Below, in pieces: positions 46,347-58,744 of a DNA stretch of 64,000 nucleotides. The position numbers were made by a program, and so were the translations under genes. The notes under the pieces are model-generated. The model made no database searches and was not told where the DNA came from. It worked only from the letters and a program-made list of their open reading frames with translations. This DNA is from Simiduia aestuariiviva (GTDB lineage Bacteria > Pseudomonadota > Gammaproteobacteria > Pseudomonadales > Cellvibrionaceae). The stretch is from the NCBI RefSeq assembly GCF_014192475.1, contig NZ_JACHXZ010000002.1, positions 664,524-728,523 on the forward strand, in the 5' to 3' direction. Every line of letters begins with the position of its first letter. Position 1 is the stretch's first letter.

Positions 46347-48755
46347 TCAGTGAGTACTGATTCGCTTGGAGCTGTCTTGCGCCTGCTGCTCCAAAGCGCG
46401 GTATTCTTCATCAGAATAAGGCTTGGGCATGTCCTGCAGGGCGATTTCGAGAACTTGATCCACCCATTTCACCGGCAAGATTCGCAAATCTGCTTTGATA
46501 TTGTCGGGAATCTCTCTCAAATCACGCTCATTTTCGGCTGGGATGATAACTGTCTTGATACCGCCGCGGTGCGCCGCCAACAATTTCTCCTTTAACCCCC
46601 CAATACGCAACACTTCGCCACGCAGGGTGATCTCGCCCGTCATGGCCACTTCAGACCGCACGGGTATGTTGGTGAGCACGGATACCAACGCCGTGCACAT
46701 CGCAATACCTGCGCTTGGACCATCTTTAGGCGTCGCGCCTTCGGGCACGTGGATATGGATATCCGACTTTTCATGGTAATCAGGTGCGATACCCAATACT
46801 TGGGCACGCGATTTCACTACCGTTAAGGCCGCCTGAATTGACTCCTGCATAACATCGCCAAGTGAGCCGGTTTTCACCATGCGACCCTTGCCTTTTACGG
46901 CAGACGACTCAATCGTGAGCAGTTCGCCACCCACCTGAGTCCAGGCAAGTCCAGTCACCTGACCAATCTGGTTTTCGGCGTCAGCGCGACCAAAGTCATA
47001 TTTCATAACACCTAAATATTCTTCGAGGTTCGCCTCGTTAACCGTCACGCACCCATTGGTATTTTGCTTGACGTGTTCGGTCACAACCTTGCGACACAAT
47101 TTCGCCACTTCACGATCAAGACCGCGCACACCGGCTTCACGGGTGTAGTAACGGACGATACCCAAAATGGCGTCATCGGCAACTTCGATTTCATTTTCCT
47201 TCAGGCCATTGGCCTTCATTTGTTTGGGCACGAGATAACGCTTGGCAATGTTTAACTTCTCATCCTCGGTATACCCTGGAATGCGAATAACTTCCATGCG
47301 ATCGAGCAACGGGCCGGGAATATTCATTGAGTTGGATGTGCACACGAACATGACGTCTGACAGGTCGTAATCCACTTCCAAATAGTGATCGTTAAATTTT
47401 GAATTCTGCTCAGGATCGAGCACCTCTAACAACGCACTGGCTGGGTCACCGCGGTGATCCATTCCCATCTTGTCAATTTCGTCGAGCAAAAACAGTGGGT
47501 TTTTAACAGCCACTTTTGACATTTTTTGAACGAGCTTGCCTGGTAGCGAGCCGATATAGGTGCGACGATGGCCGCGAATTTCCGCTTCATCACGCACGCC
47601 GCCAAGTGCCATGCGAACAAATTTTCGATTGGTAGCACGCGCAATAGACTCACCGAGCGATGTTTTACCAACACCGGGTGGCCCCACCAAACATAAAATT
47701 GGACCCTTCACTTTTTTGACGCGCTTTTGCACGGCCAAATACTCAAGGATACGCTCTTTAACTTCCTCGAGACCGTAGTGATCCGCTTCTAAAATTTCTT
47801 CGGCTCGCCCCAGATCGTGACGCACCTTGCTGCGCTTGTTCCAAGGCACATTGACCATCCAATCAATGTAGCTGCGCAAGACAGAGGCCTCGGCCGACAT
47901 CGGCGACATCATTTTGAGCTTGGACAGCTCCGCCTTGGTTTTTTGATCTGCGTCCTCTGGCATCTTGGCATCGGCAATTTTGCGCTCCAGTTCATCAAAC
48001 TCATTGCCCTCTTCGCCTATATCGCCAAGCTCTTTTTGAATGGCCTTCATCTGCTCATTCAAATAGTACTCGCGCTGACTTTTTTCCATCTGCTTTTTAA
48101 CGCGACCACGAATGCGCTTTTCCACCTGAAACAGATCGATTTCAGCTTCCATTAAACCCAACAAATGTTCAAGCCGCTCGCGCACCGAAATCATTTCGAG
48201 AATATCTTGTTTTTGCGCTAACTCTAAAGACATGTGCGCAGCAACGGTATCCGCCAAGCGCCCCAAGTCATCGATACCGGACAAGGAAGTCATCACTTCA
48301 GCGGGGACTTTTTTACTCAGCGTGACGTACTGCTCAAACTGCGTCATCGCAGAGCGCAACAACACTTCGGCCTCGCGCTCCGGTACTTCATCTGACGCCA
48401 GTGTGGCAATACTGGCCTGATAGTAACCATTCATTTCTACAATGTTGTTCAGGCGCGCTCGCTCGCCACCTTCCACCAGTACTTTAACGGTACCGTCGGG
48501 CAACTTTAGCAGCTGCAAAATAGTGGATACGGTGCCAATGTCATACAAATCTTTGCCCGTAGGATCATCGTCAGCTGCGTTCTTTTGCGCAACCAGCAAT
48601 ACCTGCTTGTCGGCCGCCATTGCCGCTTCCAGCGCCTCAATAGACTTGGCGCGTCCCACAAATAACGGAATGACCATGTGGGGATAAACCACAACGTCAC
48701 GCAGGGGTAACAATGGCAAATCAACGCTGCCTTCAGCGGGTGCTTGGTAATCCAT
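46347..48755 (-). CDS. lon: ATP-dependent protease Lon
   Basis: Lon degrades misfolded and regulatory proteins. The 802-residue protein has the LON N-terminal substrate domain, an AAA+ module (Walker A GPPGVGKTS, Walker B FLLDEIDKMG), and the Ser-Lys protease domain with catalytic Ser in PKDGPSAGIAM and Lys in GGLKEKLLAA. The ATG at 48755 follows AGAGG; 12 upstream codons do not fit. The stop codon lies in a small AATCAGT/ACTGATT hairpin with a T-rich tail that could terminate transcription. Confidence 0.96.
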   Translation of the reverse strand: MDYQAPAEGSVDLPLLPLRDVVVYPHMVIPLFVGRAKSIEALEAAMAADKQVLLVAQKNAADDDPTGKDLYDIGTVSTILQLLKLPDGTVKVLVEGGERARLNNIVEMNGYYQASIATLASDEVPEREAEVLLRSAMTQFEQYVTLSKKVPAEVMTSLSGIDDLGRLADTVAAHMSLELAQKQDILEMISVRERLEHLLGLMEAEIDLFQVEKRIRGRVKKQMEKSQREYYLNEQMKAIQKELGDIGEEGNEFDELERKIADAKMPEDADQKTKAELSKLKMMSPMSAEASVLRSYIDWMVNVPWNKRSKVRHDLGRAEEILEADHYGLEEVKERILEYLAVQKRVKKVKGPILCLVGPPGVGKTSLGESIARATNRKFVRMALGGVRDEAEIRGHRRTYIGSLPGKLVQKMSKVAVKNPLFLLDEIDKMGMDHRGDPASALLEVLDPEQNSKFNDHYLEVDYDLSDVMFVCTSNSMNIPGPLLDRMEVIRIPGYTEDEKLNIAKRYLVPKQMKANGLKENEIEVADDAILGIVRYYTREAGVRGLDREVAKLCRKVVTEHVKQNTNGCVTVNEANLEEYLGVMKYDFGRADAENQIGQVTGLAWTQVGGELLTIESSAVKGKGRMVKTGSLGDVMQESIQAALTVVKSRAQVLGIAPDYHEKSDIHIHVPEGATPKDGPSAGIAMCTALVSVLTNIPVRSEVAMTGEITLRGEVLRIGGLKEKLLAAHRGGIKTVIIPAENERDLREIPDNIKADLRILPVKWVDQVLEIALQDMPKPYSDEEYRALEQQAQDSSKRISTH

Positions 48756-48913
48756 AGGGTGCCTCTTTAATCTGGGTTGACCGTCACACAAGACCTACAT
48801 GTAGCCTAGCAGTTCTCACCTTGGGGGTAACGGCACAATCTTCTTGGATTTTATGTTATTCAAAAGGTGGGGGCGATACCCCGTATTTACAAGCATTCAA
48901 GCGGTTCAGGCAT

Positions 48914-48937
48914 AAAAAAAGAGCCCTTTGGGGCCCT
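48914..48937 (-). terminator. rho-independent terminator of clpX
   Basis: On the minus strand, AGGGCCC-CAAA-GGGCTCT (one wobble) is followed by seven Ts, 24 bp after the clpX stop. Confidence 0.85.
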
Positions 48938-48960
48938 TTTGTACTCGAATTGCTGGATTT

Positions 48961-50259
<1,299 letters not shown>

Positions 50260-50385
50260 CGACCCACTCCACTTACCACAGTTCTAATTAATACAAGATG
50301 CTAGCTTTGCCCAAGATTTTCAAGTGCAAAGGCGACCGCAGGGCTAGTTTAGACCCAGTGTGGCCTCAAATCCTGCTGTGATTGG

Positions 50386-51027
50386 CTACTTTTCCGCCTT
50401 GGGTCGACTGGCCAACACTTTATCGACTAAGCCATATTTCATGGACTCTTCAGCACTCATGAAATTATCGCGCTCGGTATCTCGAGCGATTTCATCGACA
50501 CTTCGGCCTGTGTGCTCGGCCATAATGGTGTTCAGACGCTCGCGGATCTTAAGAATCTCTTGCGCCTGAATATGAATATCACTGGCCTGCCCTTGGGCAC
50601 CGCCGCTGGGCTGATGGATCATGGTGCGCGCATTCGGCAAGCAATAGCGTTTGCCCTTGGCGCCGGCGGCAAGCAGGAATGAACCCATGCTGCACGCTTG
50701 TCCCAGACACATGGTGCTGACGTCGGGCTTGATAAATTGCATGGTGTCGTAGATTGACATACCCGCGGTCACCGACCCGCCGGGCGAATTGATGTACAGA
50801 TGAATATCTTTGTCGGGATTTTCGGCTTCCAAGAACAACAACTGGGCAACCACTAAGTTGGCCATGTGATCCTCAACCTGCCCCACTAAAAAGATGACGC
50901 GCTCTTTTAGCAGGCGGGAGTAAATATCGTAGGAGCGCTCGCCTCGTGCGGTTTGTTCCACCACGATGGGCACTAGGCTATTGGTCACAATGCCAGAGGC
51001 ACCGTTAGCTGCATCAAAACTTGCCAT
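50386..51027 (-). CDS. clpP: ClpP, proteolytic subunit of ClpXP/ClpAP
   Basis: ClpP is the serine protease barrel. The 213-residue protein has the catalytic Ser in [15 protein letters not shown], His in [10 protein letters not shown], and Asp in the later [22 protein letters not shown] region. The ATG at 51027 is chosen; a TTG four codons upstream is in frame. It precedes clpX and follows tig, the usual order. Confidence 0.96.
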   Translation of the reverse strand: MASFDAANGASGIVTNSLVPIVVEQTARGERSYDIYSRLLKERVIFLVGQVEDHMANLVVAQLLFLEAENPDKDIHLYINSPGGSVTAGMSIYDTMQFIKPDVSTMCLGQACSMGSFLLAAGAKGKRYCLPNARTMIHQPSGGAQGQASDIHIQAQEILKIRERLNTIMAEHTGRSVDEIARDTERDNFMSAEESMKYGLVDKVLASRPKAEK

Positions 51028-51192
51028 CTTGATTGTCAATTCCTTGGTTGTCGTTCTGAAATTCTGCGTTTTTATAGGGAAATTCAGCCTCTAATTTCAT
51101 GGTTACTTTTTGACCGAAATTATAAACTTAGTTTCCATTGCAAGGAGCTTAACCCGAGACCGGCCAAACTGCCAATACAACAAGCATAGCTA

Positions 51193-51226
51193 AGAAAAGA
51201 AAGCCGCGAGTTTTACGTCGCGGCTT
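51193..51226 (-). terminator. terminator of tig
   Basis: On the minus strand, AAGCCGCGA / TCGCGGCTT (9 bp, 8-base loop) is followed by TCTTTTCTT, starting 18 bp after the tig stop. Confidence 0.75.
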
Positions 51227-51244
51227 CGGGTATCAGATCAGCGC

Positions 51245-52567
51245 TTAAGCGTCTTTTTCTGCGGGCTTTATGACTTCGTCGTAGCTGCTGGCTTTTTCTT
51301 CTACTTTGGCTTTTGCCAGTAAGAAGTCCACCACCTGATCTTCCAGCACAGCGGATTCAACGCTGGCCAACAAATCACGGTTGCTATAATAGTGGTTGAT
51401 CACCTCATCCGGCTCTTGATAGGTGCTCGCCAGCTCTTCGATCATTGAGCGCACGCGATCGGCGTCAGCTTTAATGTCGTTGGCTTTAATGATCTCACCC
51501 ACAACCAAGCCCAGTTTTACGCGGCGCTCAGCCTGCTCAGTGAACATGTCATCGGGCAAAAGGGACGCAAAATCCATCTGGGGGTTGTTGGCTGCGCCGC
51601 CGAAGCGTTGAACCATTTGGTTGCGCAGAGTGCCAACTTCAGACTTAACCAACGCCTTTGGCAAATCAACGCTGTGCTTTTCAACCAGCGCGTCCATAAC
51701 CTGCGTTTTGACCTTAGCTTGGGCGGCATTTTTCAATTCGCGCGCCATGTTTTCTTTAACTTCTTCACGGAATTTTTCAAGGCCGCCTTCAGTTACACCG
51801 TATTTCTCGAAGAACGCATCATCGAGCTCGGGCAATTTTTGAGCGGAGGCACCGTTGACAGTTACGGTGAACTGCACGGCAGCACCACGCAAGTCCTCAG
51901 CTTGGTAATCATCGGGGAAGGTCAAATCGAGCACGTGCTCTTCGCCTGCTTTGCAGCCGATCAAACCTTTTTCAAAGCCCGGAATCATGGAGTCAGAACC
52001 CAGCACCAAGAATTGGTTCTCAGCACTGCCACCTTCGAAGGGCTCGCCGTCTTTGGTGCCCACATAATTAATGTTTACGCGGTCGCCTTTCTTTGCCTTG
52101 CGCTTAATATCTTCCCAAGTGGCCTGCTGCTTCTGCAGAACCTCAATCATCTTGTCGATATCAGCGTCGGTTACTTCAGCGGTCAGACGGGTCACTTCCA
52201 AATCGGAAAAGTCAGACAATTCGATTTCGGGGTAAACTTCAAAGGTCGCCACGAACTCGAGGTCTTTACCCTCTTCCATTTGCTTGGGTTCAATGCTGGG
52301 CTGACCGGCAGGCTTTACGTCTTCTTTGGTCACTGCGTCATAAAAAGAACGGCTCATCACTTCACCAACAACTTCTTGGCGAACGCCAGCGCCGAAACGC
52401 TGCTTAACGACCTTCATGGGCACCTTGCCTTTACGAAAACCGTTAATGCGTACGGTTTTGGCGGCTTGCTGCAGACGCTTGTTAACTTCGCTTTCGATTT
52501 GATCGGCGGGAACACCAACAGTCAAACGACGCTCTAGACCGGAAGTCGTTTCGATAGAAACCTGCAT
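51245..52567 (-). CDS. tig: trigger factor
   Basis: Trigger factor is the ribosome-bound chaperone that meets nascent chains. The 440-residue protein has the ribosome-binding loop GFRKGKVPMKVVKQRFG near residue 45, an FKBP-type domain (KKGDRVNINYVGTKDGEPFEGG.. FPDDYQAEDLRG) and helical C-terminal arms. The ATG at 52567 follows GAGG. The open frame continues upstream only because it reads through the tRNA-Leu gene. Confidence 0.96.
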   Translation of the reverse strand: MQVSIETTSGLERRLTVGVPADQIESEVNKRLQQAAKTVRINGFRKGKVPMKVVKQRFGAGVRQEVVGEVMSRSFYDAVTKEDVKPAGQPSIEPKQMEEGKDLEFVATFEVYPEIELSDFSDLEVTRLTAEVTDADIDKMIEVLQKQQATWEDIKRKAKKGDRVNINYVGTKDGEPFEGGSAENQFLVLGSDSMIPGFEKGLIGCKAGEEHVLDLTFPDDYQAEDLRGAAVQFTVTVNGASAQKLPELDDAFFEKYGVTEGGLEKFREEVKENMARELKNAAQAKVKTQVMDALVEKHSVDLPKALVKSEVGTLRNQMVQRFGGAANNPQMDFASLLPDDMFTEQAERRVKLGLVVGEIIKANDIKADADRVRSMIEELASTYQEPDEVINHYYSNRDLLASVESAVLEDQVVDFLLAKAKVEEKASSYDEVIKPAEKDA

Positions 52568-52620
52568 TTTTATCCTCGTGAAATCTGGGAGGATGCGCAC
52601 GCATCCCGGTATCTCAAATA

Positions 52621-52705
52621 TGGTGCGAAAGGAGAGACTCGAACTCTCACGCCTTGCGGCACTGGAACCTAAATCCAGCGTGTCTACCAATTTCACCACT
52701 TTCGC
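52621..52705 (-). tRNA. tRNA-Leu (TAG)
   Basis: This is an 85-nt tRNA with a long variable arm. The acceptor GCGAAAG pairs with CTTTCGC, then A and an encoded CCA. The anticodon loop TTTAGGT is closed by CTGGA/TCCAG, giving TAG. The variable arm is TGCCGC-AAGGCGT and the T-arm GAGAG-TTCGAGT-CTCTC. It lies just upstream of tig on the same strand. Confidence 0.97.
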
Positions 52706-52861
52706 ATGGTTAGTTCAGCACAGATTGAAAATGCCAGAACTGGTCAAATCTTGCGCTAACTCTTTGTTTTTACTGGGTTAATTATAAAAATAAACCAGTG
52801 GTCGCGCTCAAGGGGTGCTGATTGTGCCACAGTCGTTTGCGCTGTTCAACACACGTATGCA

Positions 52862-53755
52862 CTAAAGACGTTTCACCGAGTATCCACGGCTCGAAAGCAG
52901 TGCCACCAGCCCCTCATCGCCGATCAAATGGCCCGCACCGATAACCACGAAGACAGTCTCTTGGGCGTTCATAGCAGCCAGTAATCGTTCGACTATTGCG
53001 CGGTTGCGCGCCACCATCAGCCGCTGATACATCGGCAGTGCCTGCGCAGAATTGCGCATGGGCGACAACACTAAGTCTTCCAATGCTTGATTGTCACCCG
53101 CCCGCCATGCGGCGACGAGATCGCCAACGGCTTTGGATGCAGCTTGCGGGTCGATCAACGCTTGAGCCAGTAGCAATTCTTGCGTCACCAGTGGCAGCCC
53201 ATCAAACGCCCGCAATTGGGACTCGAACGATTCAAGTTGCAGGAGACCCCGCCGGCCTCTGCGAGCGAGAAAGTGGCGGTCGACGCCCAACGCGCTCTGG
53301 TAGGGACCACTCGCCAGCAATTGTTGCGTGATATGCAACGCCAACAACCAGGGTTTCATCTGATCTCGCAATGCGGCTGGCGGGCACAGCGATTGCGCCT
53401 CACAGTAGTCAGTCAATTGCCGACGCAGGGGGTCTGAAAGTTGACTGCCGTTGGCTGGCGAGTCAGCAGCCTGTGGCACCGCCATCCCCAGCAGCTGCGT
53501 GAATCGCGCCGCATACTGGGCATCCAGCGTTAAAATATCCAACTCTACGGCGAGCGTATCGGCGTCCCGAAATGCAGATTCGATGACCTGACGCATGGGA
53601 TAGAAGTGAGGGCTGCCAACATGGATCGCACCCAATAAATACAGCCGCCGCCCCTCTGGGCCCTCTGCGCGCCAAAACGCAGGCTCCGCGCTGATCGGCG
53701 CACTCAGTACCAGGAGCACGCCGAGCATCAATATTGCCAATAGATGCTTAGTCAC
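52862..53755 (-). CDS. TraB/GumN-family protein
   Basis: This 297-residue exported protein has a signal peptide ending around SAPISA. The family start FWRAEGPEGRRLYLLGAIHVGSPHFYPM carries the GxxH metal-site histidine, and VFVVIGAGHLIGDEGLVALLSSRGY near the C-terminus has the second. TraB-like proteins are thought to be metalloproteases, but activity is unproven. A GTG at 53755 overlaps the stop of the isomerase-like gene (GTGA), indicating coupling. Confidence 0.85.
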   Translation of the reverse strand: MTKHLLAILMLGVLLVLSAPISAEPAFWRAEGPEGRRLYLLGAIHVGSPHFYPMRQVIESAFRDADTLAVELDILTLDAQYAARFTQLLGMAVPQAADSPANGSQLSDPLRRQLTDYCEAQSLCPPAALRDQMKPWLLALHITQQLLASGPYQSALGVDRHFLARRGRRGLLQLESFESQLRAFDGLPLVTQELLLAQALIDPQAASKAVGDLVAAWRAGDNQALEDLVLSPMRNSAQALPMYQRLMVARNRAIVERLLAAMNAQETVFVVIGAGHLIGDEGLVALLSSRGYSVKRL

Positions 53756-55128
53756 TGTGTCGCTTTTGGAAAAGATAAGAGCGCGACCGCCTCTTCTGAC
53801 CCAGACTGTGCAAGCCGAATGGCCTCGCACGCCGCGGGCACTAGCAGCGCCTTGCCTGCCGGCAATATGGCGCCATTGACGCGCACCCCCTCGGTGATTG
53901 CCATCACCAATAGGTACTGATTTCCGGCGGGCAACGTCACATCGGCGCCAGTTGCCAGCCGCCAACGCTCGACACTGAAGTCGTCAAATACCACCACCTG
54001 CTCACGACAACAGCCGTCCTGTGTAGGCAATCGTGGCAGGGGCGTATTGTCGGGTGCGTCCAAGTTTACGGTTGCCATCGCCGCTTCGGTGTCCCAGTGG
54101 TCTTGGGTGAGCACCTTTTGCGCGAAGGAAAGGATTTTGCGCTCGTACACGGGCGTTTGAAATTCGACAGTTGTCACGCCGTGCAACAACGAATGCGGTG
54201 TACGGCAAGGCACTTTCACGACGTCGCCTACGCGCAGCGGCAAGACGGCTGCAAAGCTGTCGAGCGATGCCCGCAAGCTTTGCTCCTGGTCGCGCAATTC
54301 ACTCGGTAAAGTGGCCAACCATCGCTTCATCTGATCTGCCGCGACCGGCTCATGCAGACCAATACCCGCCTGCGCGCGCAGGCGATCGAGCGCTTTATCG
54401 ATGGCATCGCGCGCGGCCCGATAAGCCGACACTGCGTGTAGGTAAGCTTGCTTAAAGGCGGTATCGTCACTAAACGCCGAGCGCTTGTTTTGGCAAAAAC
54501 CAAAGCGGATACCGCCCACACCATCGGGCCAAGCGGTCGGGTCCACTTTGGTAACCACATAAACTTCTTGCTTTTGTTCGTGCATCTCGAAATAGAGATC
54601 GCCAAACACCGGCTCCGGTAGTGGGTCGAGAATTTTTAACAAGGTCAATGCGTGTGGGTGTCCAGCTCCCATCCATCCAGTTCCCATCCACGCAGGCAGA
54701 AAGGCCAACAGCCAAGGCAGCGGTATTTGCCGACCCTGCCCGTCACTCACACCGCTTTGGCCCCGCGCTTCAATGCCGGTGTACCACAGCTCCCGCCCCC
54801 AGGGTTTGGGAATGTCTATTGGACTTAACTGCAATGGTCGATCCAGCGACACACAGGCCAGCTGCCGCTCTTCACACCAGCGGGCTAACGCCGCCCGACT
54901 TTCTGGCCAGACACCCGCGCCCTGTTCGCCAGCGGCGAACACGGTAATGCTATGTGGCAGGCCATCCTTCAGACCCAGCAAGGCGCTCAATTTAAGAGTG
55001 GGCTTACCGGGCAAATAGTATTGATGATGAACAACGGAGAAACACAAACAGGCATCCGGACGAAAGGATTGAGTTTGCATCCACTGGACTGCATCTTGAC
55101 CCTCAGCCAATTCAACGGGCGAACGCAC
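53752..55128 (-). CDS. mannose-6-phosphate isomerase-like cupin protein
   Basis: This 458-residue protein resembles type I phosphomannose isomerases in parts. IDIPKPWGRELWYTG is the usual N-terminal block, and KVPCRTPHSLLHGVTTVEFQTPVYERKILSF is the metal-binding cupin strand. It lacks the usual tight spacing and has an extra N-terminal domain, so substrate is uncertain. A GTG at 55128 follows AGGTGG with 7-bp spacing; further upstream frame overlaps the fadA terminator. It overlaps the TraB-like gene by 4 bp. Confidence 0.68.
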   Translation of the reverse strand: MRSPVELAEGQDAVQWMQTQSFRPDACLCFSVVHHQYYLPGKPTLKLSALLGLKDGLPHSITVFAAGEQGAGVWPESRAALARWCEERQLACVSLDRPLQLSPIDIPKPWGRELWYTGIEARGQSGVSDGQGRQIPLPWLLAFLPAWMGTGWMGAGHPHALTLLKILDPLPEPVFGDLYFEMHEQKQEVYVVTKVDPTAWPDGVGGIRFGFCQNKRSAFSDDTAFKQAYLHAVSAYRAARDAIDKALDRLRAQAGIGLHEPVAADQMKRWLATLPSELRDQEQSLRASLDSFAAVLPLRVGDVVKVPCRTPHSLLHGVTTVEFQTPVYERKILSFAQKVLTQDHWDTEAAMATVNLDAPDNTPLPRLPTQDGCCREQVVVFDDFSVERWRLATGADVTLPAGNQYLLVMAITEGVRVNGAILPAGKALLVPAACEAIRLAQSGSEEAVALLSFPKATQ

Positions 55129-55209
55129 TGTTAATCCACCTATACCATCTAAAAAGATGGCGCAGTGTAGCAGATGCTTTGGCTGCCCCGCACACTCAGA
55201 TACACCCAA

Positions 55210-55234
55210 CAAAAAAAGGGCCTCGTGGGCCCTT
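55210..55234 (-). terminator. rho-independent terminator of fadBA
   Basis: On the minus strand, AAGGGCC-CACGA-GGCCCTT is followed by a run of Ts, 24 bp after the fadA stop. Confidence 0.88.
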
Positions 55235-55257
55235 ATCGCGTTCGTTGTGCCTAGCTA

Positions 55258-56451
<1,194 letters not shown>

Positions 56452-58596
56452 CTATGCGTAATATTTTTTGCCCGACAACGCCAACATGCCGGGCGTCGGC
56501 GCATACAATTCACCCAGCGCCGCATGTTGCTCAGCCATAGCGAGCACCGCATCGATGCCCACACTGTCAACCCAACGGAAAACACCGCCACGGAAGGGCG
56601 GGAAACCCAAGCCATAAATAAGCGCCATATCCGCTTCGGCCACTGAATCGACAATGCCCTCTTCGACGCAACGCGCCATTTCTGTCACCATGGGCACCAT
56701 CATGCGCGCAATGATGTCTTCGTCACTAAATTCCCGACGCTCAGCGCAGTGCGGCGCCAACAAACTGTAAGCCTGTTCATCAACTAATTTCGCGGGCTTG
56801 CCCTTTTTATCTGTTTCGTAACGATAAAAACCCTGGCCATTTTTCTGACCGTAGCGCTCAGCTTCATACATAATGTCGGTGCACGCTTTGAAGTGCTTGC
56901 CCATTCGCGTAGGAAAACCTTCGGCCATGACGGTTTCACAATGGGCCGCCGTATCGATACCAACCACATCCAATAAATAAGCCGGCCCCATGGGCCAACC
57001 CCAGGCCTGCATAACGCGGTCTACCTGCTGAAAATCAGCCCCATCGCGCAACAACATGGAGAAGCCCGCAAAATACGGAAACAACACGCGATTCACCAAA
57101 AAGCCCGGGCAATCTTTGACAACCACCGCCTTTTTACCCATGGCGTTGGCATAGGCCACGGTGCGCGCCACCGCGGTATCTGAGGTTTTCTCTCCGCGGA
57201 TCACCTCCACCAAAGGCATGGCATGGACGGGATTAAAAAAGTGCATGCCGCAGAAATTTTCTGGACGCTTGAGAGCCTCGGCCAAATAACTGATCGAAAT
57301 GGTAGATGTGTTGGAAGCAATAATCGCATCATTGCTCACGTGCGACTCCACTTCGGCCAACACGGTATGCTTGACCTTGGGATTTTCGACAACCGCCTCA
57401 ACCACCATATCCACCTGCTTGAACCCGTCGTAACTTAAACAGGGCTCAATGCGCGTGAGCACTTGGGCCATGGCCGCTGGCTGCATGCGACCGCGCGCTA
57501 CGCGCTTGGTCAACAACTTGGACGCTTCCGATAACCCGAGGTCGATACCGGCCTGGGCAATATCCTTCATTTTGATGGGCGTACCCTTTAGGGCAGACTG
57601 ATAGGCGATACCGCCGCCCATAATACCGGCACCTAAAACGGCCGCGCGGGCTATTTTTTTATCCGCCCGCTTCTCCCAACCTTTTGCCTTCTTTCCGATG
57701 AGCTGATCCGATAAAAACAATCCCACCAACGCGGCGGCTTGCGGGCCTTGGGCGAGCTTCGCAAAGGCCTTGGCCTCCTCGGCTAATGCGGCCTCTCGAC
57801 CGGCCTTCGCCGCAGCTTGCATGGCTTTTACCGCCGCTACCGGCGCTGGATAATTTTTGCCTGCCTGCGTGCCAATAAACGATTTTGCGGTCTCAAACGC
57901 CATGAGTGACTCAGTATCGTTTAACGCCATGGGGCTCGTCTTTTGCTGGCGACGGGATTTAAAGTCGAGCGCACCGTCTATGCACTGCCTGACTGTGTGC
58001 AGTGCGCAGTCTCTCAATAATTCGGGGGCAACGACGGCGTCGACGACGCCCGCCTTCAAGGCCGCTTCAGCGCGCTGATCTTGCCCAGAGGCAATCCATT
58101 CGGCAGCGGTATCGACACCTGCAATACGCGGCAGGCGCACCGTGCCACCCCAGCCCGGAATAAGTCCGAGCTTAGTTTCGGGTAGGCCGACTTTTGCGGC
58201 ACTGCTGGCAACGCGGTAGTCGCAGGCTAAGCAAAACTCCAAGCCGCCACCCAGTGCAAAACCATTGATGGCCACCACCACAGGCACAGCTAGGTCTTCC
58301 AGGCGATTGTTGTTTTCATTGTTCTTGCTCAAATGCGCGATTACCGCATCTGAGCCGGCATTGAAAACACTGCCAAATTCTGTGATATCGGCCCCCACAA
58401 TGAACACACCTTTGCCCGACGTGGCGATAACACCCTGCAGTCCAGGCAACTGCTCAAGCGCCGAGATTGCTTCGCCCAGCTCCTGCACAGTGCGCAGATC
58501 AAACTTATTGACCGATTCGCCTTCAGCATCAAAACACAGCTCGGCAATACCCGCCTCTAGCTGGCGCACCGACACTGATTTGCCCTGATAGACCAT
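56452..58596 (-). CDS. fadB: FadB, multifunctional beta-oxidation subunit
   Basis: FadB carries enoyl-CoA hydratase/isomerase and 3-hydroxyacyl-CoA dehydrogenase activity. The 714-residue protein has the crotonase half (residues 1-190; oxyanion loop [19 protein letters not shown]; Glu in [15 protein letters not shown]) and a dehydrogenase half with the NAD motif [21 protein letters not shown] and [24 protein letters not shown]. Length matches. The operon has a PsrA-type operator 83 bp upstream. Confidence 0.96.
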   Translation of the reverse strand: MVYQGKSVSVRQLEAGIAELCFDAEGESVNKFDLRTVQELGEAISALEQLPGLQGVIATSGKGVFIVGADITEFGSVFNAGSDAVIAHLSKNNENNNRLEDLAVPVVVAINGFALGGGLEFCLACDYRVASSAAKVGLPETKLGLIPGWGGTVRLPRIAGVDTAAEWIASGQDQRAEAALKAGVVDAVVAPELLRDCALHTVRQCIDGALDFKSRRQQKTSPMALNDTESLMAFETAKSFIGTQAGKNYPAPVAAVKAMQAAAKAGREAALAEEAKAFAKLAQGPQAAALVGLFLSDQLIGKKAKGWEKRADKKIARAAVLGAGIMGGGIAYQSALKGTPIKMKDIAQAGIDLGLSEASKLLTKRVARGRMQPAAMAQVLTRIEPCLSYDGFKQVDMVVEAVVENPKVKHTVLAEVESHVSNDAIIASNTSTISISYLAEALKRPENFCGMHFFNPVHAMPLVEVIRGEKTSDTAVARTVAYANAMGKKAVVVKDCPGFLVNRVLFPYFAGFSMLLRDGADFQQVDRVMQAWGWPMGPAYLLDVVGIDTAAHCETVMAEGFPTRMGKHFKACTDIMYEAERYGQKNGQGFYRYETDKKGKPAKLVDEQAYSLLAPHCAERREFSDEDIIARMMVPMVTEMARCVEEGIVDSVAEADMALIYGLGFPPFRGGVFRWVDSVGIDAVLAMAEQHAALGELYAPTPGMLALSGKKYYA

Positions 58597-58678
58597 GGAA
58601 ACTCTCCAATTTGCAGTAATGATTTCTGGATTCCAGCTGCGAATCTGCGATCACAGCGTGGCGACGCCCAAATTAATT

Positions 58679-58692
58679 CAAACGTATGTTTG
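58679..58692. promoter_or_regulatory. PsrA-type operator of fadBA
   Basis: CAAAC-GTAT-GTTTG is a perfect palindrome that fits the known PsrA motif (G/C)AAAC-N2-4-GTTT(G/C). PsrA represses fadBA in Pseudomonas until acyl-CoA or fatty acid releases it. It sits 4 bp downstream of a predicted -10. Confidence 0.72.
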
Positions 58693-58696
58693 AGAT

Positions 58697-58725
58697 ACTA
58701 TAAACCTTTCATCTTTAAAGGTGAA
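58697..58725 (-). promoter_or_regulatory. predicted fadBA promoter
   Basis: On the minus strand, TTCACC (58720-58725) and TATAGT (58697-58702) are spaced by 17 bp, ending about 100 bp upstream of fadB. The operator overlaps the expected transcription start, which fits repression. A short ACCTTT/AAAGGT inverted repeat lies in the spacer. Confidence 0.6.
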
Positions 58726-58744
58726 TAGTGTAGACCTAAGTGGG

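Noticed and set aside
48756-48913. Heat-shock (sigma32) promoter of lon
   Set aside because: CTTGAA and a C-rich -10-like element occur upstream but about 22 bp apart, too far for the sigma32 consensus.
52568-52699. N-terminal extension of trigger factor (44 extra codons)
   Set aside because: The extension is the translation of the tRNA-Leu gene on the same strand; trigger factor starts at 52567 with a proper ribosome site.
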